A stretch of DNA of 64,000 nucleotides from NCBI GenBank assembly GCA_030268105.1, contig BSDZ01000016.1, forward strand, positions 565,501-629,500, given 5' to 3'. A program made the translations under genes and the position numbers. The stretch comes from Volvox africanus (taxonomy: Eukaryota; Chlorophyta; Chlorophyceae; Chlamydomonadales; Volvocaceae). The notes under the pieces were generated by a model, which saw nothing but the letters and a program-made list of their open reading frames with translations, had not been told where the DNA came from and did not search any database. Shown here piece by piece: positions 55,301-64,000 of this stretch (its first letter is position 1; every line of letters starts with the position of its first letter).

Positions 55301-57490
55301 CGACGGCGGCAACGGTGACCGCTTTGGCAAAGTCCGCCGCCTGCTTGGCGTTCGCGGCGGGACGCACCAGACCCGATGTCCACACGAACCGCTTCAGCTG
55401 CCGCTGATCCACCGCAGCGTTGGATTGGGTTAACCCTGCCAGCTCCTGAAGGTAGGAGGCGGTTTCGGAGCCTAAGCTGCTCGCGGCGTTCGTGAACGCC
55501 GTTGGCGGCGACGGCAACGTCAGTAACTGTGACGGCTGATGGCTTGCTATGTCGGGTCCAGCAAGTGTTGGCGGCCCAAAGGCACCGGGTTGCGGTGCCG
55601 CCGCCACCATCGCCGCCTCCGCTGCGTCCACTAGCTCCATCGCGGCCGCCATGGCTTCTTCACCCCGCCACAGTAGCTTGGATGACACGCGCGAAAATGT
55701 ATGGGGTGAACAAGCCCCAAGATTCACATGTGAACCATATGCGAATAAAATTTAAATATTCTGTAATTAACGCCTCTGTGAGCCTTGTGTGATTTTGAGC
55801 CTTATGTGAACCTTACCTTACCACGGGGGTTGTACGGATGCAGCAACCCGGCGGCAGCTCCGGAGCCGCCGGCTGCAATGCCCGCAGCATCGTACAAGTC
55901 AACCACTACCGGTCGATCTCTCGGGCAGCGGCGCTGAGGGAGTTGGGGACGTGCGTCCAACCGATGCGCCACGTCATCATGCATTTTTTGAAGAATAATT
56001 AAGATAACACATGGCATATGATATATGATGATGACATAATACACACACATATATGTGTGTAGGATAGGGGGGTACATCACCCGTGGCCACTAACCTGGCA
56101 GTCCCTACCTTCCCCGGTGTTTCGGGGCACCCTCATCCAGTCTCCCATGCCGACTTCTCCGAAATCAGTGGTTTTCCCAGGTTCAGCACCCACCACCAGC
56201 ATCCAGCGGAATCTGCCGAATCAACTAAGGCGTCAACTCCGCTACTGGTCAGCTCGCAGGTCACTTTAATTGGGGTCGTCACCGTCCATCGACGTGGGGG
56301 CACGCTGCCCTTAACTTTAGGGTCTTTGGCCCGCTCTCGGTCGGGGTAGAACCTAGATCTCCACACATATTATATATATATATATATATATACATGCTTT
56401 TGGGATATTCTTCCCATTGAATGAAAAATGATGGAAAAATATATGTACATATATTACTCACACACACACACATATATATGGCGTATAATAGAAGTTTTAG
56501 CGCAAGAATTTTATTCTGGAAAATCCGGTAATAACAAAAGCAGAACGATCTTTGTAGTAGGAGACGAAAAACAGTCGATTTTTAGTTTCCAAGCGATCCA
56601 TCTAGCTGACTCATCATTGAACTACCCGTGGATAATTGTCTGTTAAAATCAGTTTTGAAGGCCGTTTGAGTAGCCCTTTGCATCGTATCAACCGCTACTG
56701 CGCCCCTTAACATCCTCTTCTGCAGCAGTGGAAGCAAAGCTTCGACCCATTACCTGACCGCTTAAATGCATAAGACCTCTGGCAGACCCTGGCACCGCCT
56801 GATATGCAATAGAGGGTATCATTATCTGCATGCTACCGGCTATTGCTATATATATATATATTTGTTACGAAAATTGAGAGCGATGATGAATGAGTAATAT
56901 ATGTACATATATTTTTCCATCAAATTTCGTTCAATGGGAATAATATCCCAAAAGAGTGTACTAGGGTGTGGTCGTGCTTAGGAGTGCCCCACGCGGTTGG
57001 GGACTTGGGGGAGGTGTGTCTCGGGTGGAGTGGCAGGCTGGTAGCCCGGCAGGTACAGCATGCCTTTTGCCCAAGACATGTCAATACCCACAAAACATCT
57101 CAATACCCACAAGACATGTCAATACCCACAAGCATATCAATGCCCACAAGCATGTCAATCCTAAGTAGCGCCCACCATCAGCTGCCAGGCCGTCGCCACG
57201 CCAGCCAGACCCGCTCCCACAACCGCGTAGTGTACCGCGTCATGCCGCCGGCGTTGCAGCGCTGAGCTGCGGACAGCTGATCCACGGGATAAACCAGCGA
57301 ATACTGTTGAAGAAGAGAACGCGGCATCCCCTGACTCGGCAGCGGCGGCAAGGCCATCGGCACAATTGCCAGCGGCAACAAGAGTAGCACCGAGACGTTT
57401 GACGTCGGTGCCGTTAGTGGTGGCAGCAGCCGTGGTGGCGCAGGGCTGTAGACGGGTGATACGCCAATGGTGAGGTATTGCAGATCGCAT
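49324..57490 (-). CDS. FAD-dependent oxidoreductase (DAO/MnmC-C-like), probably plastid-targeted
   Basis: Seven exons join in phase: 57176-57490, 55817-55933, 55206-55676, 54459-54824, 51009-51260, 50017-50567, 49324-49567; 772 codons including the stop. The first ATG at 57490 gives an N-terminus rich in Ala, Ser and Arg, like a chloroplast transit peptide. Then come the Rossmann FAD-binding motif YAVVGAGLAGVATAWQL, GGSGAAAGLLHPYNPRGK, LLWRGEEAM, YDAVVVAAGAA, LVVGATKSYGWTPEEALAAC, RALPPRTSHGSLPLLG and WLVAGLGSRGLVYHGWL, all in the order seen in the DAO superfamily. Substrate unknown. Between GLLIPQ (54459) and VEAEARGD (51260) homologues usually have 20-40 more residues, so one small exon in this 3.2-kb intron may be missing (a candidate near 53880-53960 does not fit in phase). 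Two introns hold mobile DNA. Confidence 0.88.
51381..51430 (-). repeat. CATAA-repeat tail of L1-like element
   Basis: About nine CATAA units (two CATGA variants) on the minus strand follow the element's 3' UTR directly. Chlamydomonas-type L1 elements are known to end in short tandem repeats of this kind. Confidence 0.75.
51388..53349 (-). mobile_element. 5'-truncated L1-like non-LTR retrotransposon
   Basis: The element contains the C-terminal part of ORF2 (52379-53349), about 0.9 kb of CT-rich 3' UTR (top strand AC-rich), a small palindrome GGGCGACTCGCCC at 51445-51457 just before the tail, and a CATAA tail. It starts abruptly at 53349, inside another CATAA array. It lies in the 3.2-kb intron of the FAD oxidoreductase gene, in the same orientation as the gene. 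Confidence 0.75.
52379..53349 (-). pseudogene. Truncated C-terminal part of an L1-like ORF2 protein
   Basis: About 320 codons remain open up to the stop. The stretch LWRLVVDGIPMPGNTHLSRV, followed shortly by a Cys-rich CGCGSYG and then HHFWECPIAKAVREQI, resembles the zinc-knuckle-like region downstream of the reverse transcriptase in plant and algal L1/LINE ORF2. Reverse transcriptase and endonuclease domains are absent, so the copy cannot move by itself. It is open without internal stops, which suggests recent insertion. Confidence 0.7.
53350..53540. repeat. TTATG and TTATA pentamer array
   Basis: About fifteen TTATG units with TTGTG variants, then about sixteen TTATA units, then a few TTATG units again. 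On the minus strand this is CATAA/TATAA, directly upstream of the L1-like element, as if it were the tail of an older element. Confidence 0.95.
56052..56202 (-). repeat. Dispersed repeat, copy 2 (151 bp shared, probably extending to about 56355)
   Basis: The shared part appears identical to 8015-8165. On the minus strand this copy continues upstream for about 150 bp that copy 1 lacks, including GGTTCTACCCC, which fits a pol III B-box pattern (GTTCNANNC). It is bounded upstream by a TA repeat and downstream by TATATGTGTGT. Lies in the first intron of the FAD oxidoreductase gene. Confidence 0.8.
56479..56592 (+). pseudogene. addA: AddA-like UvrD-family helicase fragment
   Basis: Thirty-eight codons read IIEVLAQEFYSGKSGNNKSR and then TIFVVGDEKQSIFSFQ. 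The second part matches SF1 helicase motif III (GDxKQSIYxFQ) as found in alphaproteobacterial AddA, and the first part matches the residues that precede it. Similarity ends right after SFQ, where GAD would follow. Codons are AT-rich, unlike neighbouring genes. There is no start or stop in context. Recognition is by eye only. Confidence 0.6.
56591..56846 (-). pseudogene. TraG-like conjugation protein fragment, frameshifted
   Basis: One minus frame (56846 to 56688) reads MQIMIPSIAYQAVPGSARGL, then MHLSGQVMGRSFASTAAEED, ending in TGA. Another frame continues without a gap as VDTMQRATQTAFKTDFNRQL, then STGSSMMSQLDGSLGN. Together this resembles the N-terminal region of F-type conjugation TraG: a hydrophobic IPxIA segment, Ser/Ala-rich stretch, then QTAFKxDxN and a DGS end. 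One frameshift near 56695-56705 would explain the break. Family call is tentative. Confidence 0.42.
57072..57168. repeat. 19-bp minisatellite
   Basis: About five units of ACATGTCAATACCCACAAG with substitutions lie in the first intron of the FAD oxidoreductase gene, ending just short of its first exon. Confidence 0.85.
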
Positions 57491-58861
57491 CGGGACTCGG
57501 CCTATGGCTTCGGAGAAAGCCCGGAGATCGTCGGGCTGGCCTCCTCTAGGGTATGACTGTTGACAAACACCCCGCAACGGCGCTGCGCGCACCGTCCGAA
57601 AATGATGTAACCAGAAACCTTAACACAAAATTCTCTTGAGCGAGCTGCAACTGTGGCAAAACAGCAAGCGGTATCGCGACCGTTGAGGTTCTGGAGCGCC
57701 GGATAAACGCAGGACTATCAGACTGATTGCCGAGTCTGGAGGATTGGCAGTAGGTGGAACTTTGGGAACTTTGAATTCATTTAAAGTTCGAATTCATTCA
57801 AAGATTCAAAACCACTATGCTAATCCTGGAGACAGACAACCGGCAAGTACTTACTTGCCCTGATAACCTTTTCATCTTGTAATTATGGAAATGTCTTGTC
57901 AGAATTAACGAAGATTTTATAAAACGTGCTCGCGACTATACCAAATACATGTAATTATCGGTGGGCAGTTGCACGGAACATTTGCTGTATAGCATTGGTC
58001 AGCCTGTTTTGGTCCAAAGAGCAAAAGACCTGAAGATGGCCAATGGATGCCCCAAGTCACCACACAAATTCTGAACCGGGCTAACAAAAGCACCAGGCGT
58101 CGTCCTACACTTGCCGGACAACGAGCAGGTGCCGTAATTGCCATAGCTTCTTTAATTTACTACGACCAACCGTTTTACTACATAAGCATAATCCATTTCA
58201 CATCTCAATAATCAGGGACCAATCTATCACGAAAAGTCGGTCAGTAACGATGTCATTTCTGTTGCAGGAATTTTGTGTTATCCAGGCCTATGGACGGAGT
58301 TCAAGATCTGGCGACAAGATGACGGGGGCCGGACACCCTCCCGCCTGGTGAACATATGGGCTGCAAGGTGTCTGCTGTTCCTTCACCCTGCCTAAGCAAG
58401 CAGTCAAGCCGACGCATGGCAACGACGGAAAGGTGTTCGTTCATGTCTGACATGCTGGTCCAAACATGTCCAGATGTTCGCCGAAGGCAAGGACCAGCTC
58501 GGGAAGTCAAGGACCAGCTCGTTGTGCTGCACAACATCGCAAAACGGTGCACCTACCTAGTCCGATCAAGAACGGCAATGTCCCATGGTGCATTAAATAG
58601 ATGTTGATAGCACGTGTCAAAATACTGATCTGTGTAGGTTTGGCACTACCGTAGCCGCACAAGCCGCTCCTTCACCGTGAAAATATGTACGGCATATTTG
58701 CGAACTAACAACAAGCAGCAAGGCCTGCAATCCTGCGAACTTATCGCCGCACGTTGATTACTTTTTATTATTTGGTATCCTACATACACGCAAATGGATG
58801 TTTCCACTCACATATAGCATTCGCAGTATGATTAAATAAAGCGTCCCTGACAAACTACGCG
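57491..58861. other. Divergent intergenic region
   Basis: Separates the start codons of the FAD oxidoreductase (minus) and PIG-C (plus). It holds both 5' UTRs and promoters; a short direct repeat (AAGGACCAGCTCG) occurs twice at about 58488-58518. No gene seen. Confidence 0.4.
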
Positions 58862-61800
58862 ATGCTCAGGACCGACGGCGGGAATACCATATCCATATCC
58901 AGCAGGGATTCATGGAAGAAAGCTCTTTGGAAACGGCAACATTATCATGACAACTACACGGATAACACTTTTCTGCAACATCTAGTGGGTGTTCGTCAGA
59001 GAATGAGATGCGATTTAATGGAAGCTTGATCGGACTTTTCCCGCATGACCGTCCCTATATTACGCGTCTTATAATTGTTCTTCCCCTATTAACCTCTGGG
59101 AATGTGTGCGCCTCGCCTCCGCCCTTCCCACACCCCCAAAAGGTGATCAACGCCTCTATCCCACCTCGCAGCTACTGGCCCGTGGCTCTCGCTTCTACGG
59201 CAGTGACTCAGCAACTGAGCTGCGTCATAATGGCTGCCGCAGTGCCCCTTCATTTGCACGCCGGAAGGATGAGCGCTCATGGCGTATTAATAGCCTGCGT
59301 TTTGCTGATGGCCTTAGGTACGAGATGCGACCTTGGCGAGGGTTAGGATACAGCATAGAGCCATGGGGTACAGAGGAATCCTCAGCTGAAGGCCTGAGGT
59401 CTGTCGTCCAGATGGGGGGGAGTCACTCGTGGCAAGAAGGGGGAACGCAGATGCAGGCTGCGGCAAAGAAAGTTGTTCGGGAAGCGAACATAAACAAAAT
59501 TGAAACGACGATATGCTGAGGCAAATCTGTGCTTTTTAGCGCTCGTGCTGATTCGGCCCGATTGGGCCCCTTTTTTCCGGTGATACAGGGTACGGCACCT
59601 GCGCGCTGCTGGGCGGCCATCTACTCGGGGGATCCGTGGTGAGGTTCAACTCAGTGCGGGACTCATGGGTCAGTGTCCGTGTACGTGTCCGTGGAGAAAC
59701 GGCTGAACGATCTCAGTCCGTCTGGTTCGCTTGTCTGTAGCCCGCATGTCCTGACTTCGAAACCAAGCGCACAGCCTCCCACCTCCATCTTCACGGAGAC
59801 CTAGGAGTCCCATACCCGCTCGTACCGGCAACCAATGCGCCCTTACACGCATCTGGGTTTTACTAAGACTTCTGGTTCCAATTATCAGTTTCACCCCCAG
59901 GATTCTTAGGCCCCCGCCTACTCTTCAGTTTGGAGGCAGCAGTACTTGCGTTCTCGCTTTCCCCTGTTCTCGGCCCCGCCCCGTCCAATTCCACATGCAC
60001 GTTACGCATTTGCACCCTCATCCACCACTTACCCTGCCATCACGTGTTTGCAACCTTGCCGCTGCCCGCTTTGGGCCAGCACAGACCCGAGGAGTACGCC
60101 AATGCCTGCTGCTTGTAGGAGGTAGGTAGATCTATCACCGTTGCATTCGATGCCGCAGAAGTATGGCTTCGTCAAGCAGTGCTATAGCTATTCCTCCGCC
60201 TCCGTTTGCTGTATATGTAGGGGGCGGGGGCTGGCGGACGGGACAGGGGCAGGCGCCAGGGGAAGAGGCTGGGGCTGGGGAAAAGGCGCGGGACTGGGGA
60301 GGTAATCGAAGATATAAAAAACGAAGATTACAACTGAAGGCCCCAGCGCTGTAATATGCCACCAGTTACATTACGAATCTTCGGAGGGAAGGCGGGGCAC
60401 GCAGAGGGGAACGAAGTATACCCGCGCACCCAAAACGAAACTCACACTTAGCCACACACGAAGCAGTACGCTCCCGCCCCAATTCGATCCCACGGGGCGG
60501 CCTGCAGGTGTGTATGGCCTCACCCCGCTGTTACGGTCTCTGGCTGCCACCACGAGCACTGACTCCATTGTGGCTCTGGCGGTTGGTGGCGGCATCATGC
60601 ACCTGGCGCTTTGCGATTACGGGTAGGGTTCAGGGGGGTAGGGGAATAGGAGCCCACTGAGAGGTGGGAAGGCGATATCTGGATCAGCTTTGGAGATATG
60701 GACGTGAAAAGCTGCGGGCCCTACGTCCCATCGTTTCGAATTTTTGCATCTCATTTCGCGTTCTTCTTTCTTCCGCACCATTTCACAAAACACATTACAT
60801 CATATCACAACACATCACAGAAAAGAAAAGAAAACGAGATAACACACCAAGCCACGTATACTCGCCGCTCCGCCTTTTCCGGGTTTTCCTCACCGGGTCG
60901 GTTGTCTATCCGCCCCCTCCCCTCTCCCCCATTTTTCCCTCCTCTAATTTCCGTCTCCTTGTTCACTTCCCTCTTCACCATTTTATCTTTTGAATCATTA
61001 TCTAACCACATCTGGTCCCAACCACCAACCTTTCAAATATCCATATACCTCCTCAGTTACATCACCAACAGCGGTGTCAACGACCGGCTGACCGGGGCCC
61101 TATCCCTCGGCTGTGCGGTCATGGCGGCTGTGCTGCTGGCCAGCCGCATGCGCTCCGAAACCGAGGTGGTGAGAGTCACACTATTGGGATCCGGAGTCAA
61201 GTGTTTGCGCTCCGAAACCAAACGCTCCATGTGCGCCAATTTTAAACTGCTTTTAAAGGCTGCAAAATTGACTTCGCCGAAACCGAAAAGCCAAACCAAG
61301 GAAAGTAAGGAAGGCAGTGCCTTTTGCCCTTGAGAGCTCACAGAAGGTCTCGGGGGAATCAATTCACATTCAGGTCTCCGCAGTCGGAACGAGGTGGGAA
61401 GGGGCCAGCAGGATAGTGCGACAATCTTTGTGGTCATTATCATATATGTGGAATAGGACCTGATAGAGACCCGATGAGGAAGAGGGGGTCGAGGAGGAGG
61501 AGGAGGAGAAATTGGGTTAAGGTGGTAGGATAATCCGATTCGGGAAAGAGGTGGTGTGGAGGTCGAAGTGGGGTCGCCATCAAAGGATCAATCCGCATTT
61601 GTGCATATGAGAGGCTTGTGCGCTACCCCACCCTGGAGAGTTTTAGGAGCAGCCGTACAGCCGTATAGAAGCTACAGCGCATGAGGGGTTCAGACCCTAC
61701 CTAGGCCGTCATCGAGGCCGCCCATGCTAAGCTTGTCCCCCTCCTTCAGCGTCCCCCTCCGTTTCTCTTCGGCTGTTCCGACATTCTCGGTGCAATGTCG

Positions 61801-62272
61801 GTCTCAAAACGTCTCCCCTCCCTCTTCTTGCTGTCTCTTTCCCGTAACACATGCGCATACTCACACATACACACACCGGCGCACGCGGGCGCACGCGGGC
61901 GCACATGTGAACAACAAAAAAACGACGCAGTTCGCACAGGTGCTGCTCTCTCTGGAGCTCTTTCTCCTATCTCCGTACGTTCGACGCCACGTGTACCGGT
62001 GCTCATTACTTACCCATGTCGGCCTCACTGCTGTCATGGTGGCGGCGGCAGCAGCGTTGCTGTTCTCCGCCTCGCCGGCGGCAGCGGCGTCGTACGGGAT
62101 TGCGGTGGTGGCGGTGACGTTCATGGTGCCTGGAGCGCTGGTTCGCGCGCACAAGTTTAAGGCGCACATCAGCGGACCCTGGGATGAGGCCGCACCGCAC
62201 ATTCCGCGGGAGTTAGTACGGCTGTCGGCCGTACACCCTCTGAAACCACGTCCGGCCCAGCAACAGCAATAG
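58862..62272 (+). CDS. PIGC: GPI-GlcNAc transferase subunit C (PIG-C/GPI2)
   Basis: PIG-C is a multi-pass ER subunit of the enzyme that adds GlcNAc to phosphatidylinositol, the first step of GPI-anchor synthesis. Exons: 58862-58984, 59143-59317, 59589-59638, (missing), 60508-60622, 61057-61168, 61931-62272. Family marks in order: WKRQHYHDNYTDNTFLQHL; PPRSYWPVALASTAVTQQLS; VYGLTPLLRSL and TSTDSIVALAV; SLGCAVMAAVLLASRM; THVGLTAVM; FKAHISGPWDEA. The part between 59638 and 60508 (about 30 residues in homologues) is unresolved; phase demands a missing length of 3n+1. ATG 58862 fits the family N-terminus. The donor at 61168 could instead be 61165, differing by one Val. The C-terminal extension ends in a Gln run. 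Confidence 0.9.
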
Positions 62273-64000
62273 CAATAGCAATCAAAGCAATAGCTCATCC
62301 CTGACGCGCCTTGCACGGAGCAGTCGCCATGTGGTGACGTCCTCGCAATCGGCACAGCGTTGTGCATTTACCGTAGCAGCATTAACAGTAGCAGTAGCAG
62401 CAGAACGGATTGCTGGGGATGACACAGCTGGTGGTAGTAGCAGAAACAGTAGCAAATATAGGCTGTAGTGGCAACTGTTAACGGTACCATGTTCAGCCGT
62501 CCGAAGGAGCGCAGACACATCAACAGAGTTGTAGCTGCTGCTGTAGCTGTGCAACCCTCGCAATTAACGTGTGCCTTTTCACACATCGATCAACTCGCTA
62601 GCGGTGAGGGGAAGGGGGCAGGAGGAGGGAGTACGGCTTGGGTGGACACCGCTAGGACCGTTTGTCTGTATGTGTGTGTATTGTGTGGGGAGGGGGTGCC
62701 TATTGAAAGGCGGAGGGCGCGACAGGAAATATTAGATGGGATGAGTCTGCGATGTGCTTTTCTTGCCGTATATCGGGTCGTAAATTCTCTTTCTCTTTAT
62801 AATTGTTGTCTCCCTCTCCTCTGCCTGGTCTCGCTCCCTGAGATTACTCCTCCTGCGTGTCCCCGGGATCCCGGGCCCGATACTTCAGTGCGCATATCCC
62901 CCTTTTTGTTTGTTTCGGCATGTCCCTCTCTTTCCTTCTTGCCCCGGATCGTTTGAACTCCCTTAATACTCCGCACGCTAATTGTTTTTTCCAGGTCGCT
63001 GCGAAGGATGCTAAGTCCTCGGCACCGAAGACACGGCCAAGGGCGAGAGTCGCGCGAGAGACACGTGTTGGGGGTTGCAGCCACTCGGTGAGAGCTGCTT
63101 CACGTACCCTTTCCACATAAACCTGTAAATGACAGCGTATAATCATCGATGCCTCACTCGCTCGTTATGACCCCCCGGCGATGGAAGCTGACCTGGGACC
63201 TTGGACTGAGGGATCAGCGGGGTGAGGGTGAGGTCGGTTTCCATAATAAGAGTCCGGTTCTTTTGATCGCGCGTTGGTGTCCGTAACTGAAGTTATGGTT
63301 TATTGCATCGACGGCTGGCCATTCTAGCAATACGGGAGCTGGCATCAAGCATACGGAATGGGATGTACAATGCGTTCCTATGTCATGGTTGGTGAGCGGA
63401 CGTGGATGGCATCGTATTCGTCAGTCAGGTTCGTTCGAGGTGCGAGAACTATATACCCGATGGTTGCAGTGGGGCTGCATCCTTTTTCAGGAGCACGGAC
63501 AAAACTGAACGAGAACTGAACCACATAATGGATCACACACATATTACATGGTGCAGAGAGTAAAGCGTCGGCGTTGCAGGTTGCAGAGAATAAAAAGCTG
63601 CAGAGGTAAACGAGCAGCAGGTAACGAGCAGCAGGCTTCATTTCAGAGAGCGCAACATTTCGTACGCTTAAGTGCTACGGAAAGAGGCCTTGGAGCCCTG
63701 GTGCATCCGAGACAAACGGAGGATGGCATGAAAACGAGGGACGGACAACACTACATGATGCTTCATCTTGAAGAGGAGAGCTGTGGAATACTACGTAAGA
63801 AATTATACAAGCACGTCTTGCACTATGCTTTGCGTTTCTTAGGGTTTGCTTCTAATCGGCGTGGACCTATTGTCACCTCTTGAAATGTTATTTGTTCTTC
63901 TTTTACGCGACGAAGCTACTCTTTGACAACTTGAGCCGGATGCGATGTCCTAATAGAAAGAGGAGGAATAATCAAGATAGAATTTGAAAAAGGTTGGACA
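62273..64000. other. Right end without confident gene
   Basis: Begins with the PIG-C 3' UTR (interrupted CAG/CAA/TAG-type repeats to about 62455). Otherwise short ORFs on both strands, apart from the candidate exon at 62995-63087. Confidence 0.4.
62995..63087 (+). CDS. Candidate exon, strand uncertain
   Basis: On the plus strand 31 codons lie between a strong acceptor (TTGTTTTTTCCAG) and donor (CTCG/GTGAGAG), reading VAAKDAKSSAPKTRPRARVA. On the minus strand the same DNA reads VERVREAALTEWLQPPTRVS after a CATTTACAG acceptor and looks more globular. Only one can be real, possibly neither. Confidence 0.22.

Larger units (their letters stand above)
56397..56954. mobile_element. 558-bp element with 64-bp terminal inverted repeats and bacterial-looking interior
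   Basis: Ends 56397-56460 and 56891-56954 are inverted copies, 60 of 64 positions identical, beginning CTTTTGGGATATT. Each outer end contains a small palindrome (TGGGA...TCCCA). The 430-bp interior is AT-rich and holds two stretches that look like bacterial coding sequence on opposite strands (listed separately). No target-site duplication longer than 2 bp is visible; the left flank is a TA microsatellite. It lies in the first intron of the FAD oxidoreductase gene. Confidence 0.8.

Overview
The window looks like nuclear DNA of a multicellular or colonial volvocine green alga (Volvox/Pleodorina type). The genes are intron-dense, several proteins are typically eukaryotic (COPI coat, ERAD ligase, GPI-anchor enzyme), one gene encodes a giant serine-proline-rich cell-wall protein, and introns and intergenic spaces hold microsatellites and an L1-like retroelement with a CATAA-repeat tail. 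Species cannot be fixed from the sequence alone. Most single-frame ORFs are not genes; I rebuilt genes by joining exons at phase-consistent splice sites and checking against known families.

Layout: (1) 310-7498, minus: VPS62-like protein with a C-terminal membrane segment and a native histidine tract; its 5' end is unresolved. (2) 11113-19172, minus: coatomer beta (COPB1), 22 exons, 970 aa, with three GC-AG introns. (3) 19578-25308, plus: HRD1/synoviolin ERAD E3 ligase, 12 exons, 912 aa, divergent from COPB1 with only about 405 bp between start codons. (4) 25309-29440: low gene content, two candidate exons. (5) 29441-36431, plus: unrecognised Gly/Pro/Ala-rich protein containing long pentamer (intron) and hexamer (exon) repeats. 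(6) 39462-47117 and beyond, plus: secreted chimera of F-type-lectin-like, PAN/Apple-like and beta-sandwich domains, a proline rod of about 1,150 residues, and two WSC domains. (7) 49324-57490, minus: probably plastid-targeted FAD-dependent oxidoreductase. One of its introns holds a 5'-truncated L1-like element; another holds a short dispersed repeat and a 558-bp element with 64-bp terminal inverted repeats. (8) 58862-62272, plus: PIG-C, a subunit of the first GPI-anchor enzyme. (9) The right end has no confident gene.

The most unusual item is the element with inverted repeats at 56397-56954. Its AT-rich interior holds one stretch that reads like the SF1 helicase motif III region of alphaproteobacterial AddA, and on the other strand a frameshifted stretch resembling the conjugation protein TraG. 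Volvocine algae are known hosts of Rickettsiaceae, so this may be a remnant of bacterial DNA lying inside or made into a mobile element. The identification rests on reading alone and needs a database search.

Functionally, COPB1, HRD1 and PIG-C all serve the secretory pathway, and the VPS62-like and WSC/proline-rod proteins are membrane or extracellular. This is a gene neighbourhood, not an operon; co-regulation is only plausible for the divergent COPB1/HRD1 pair.
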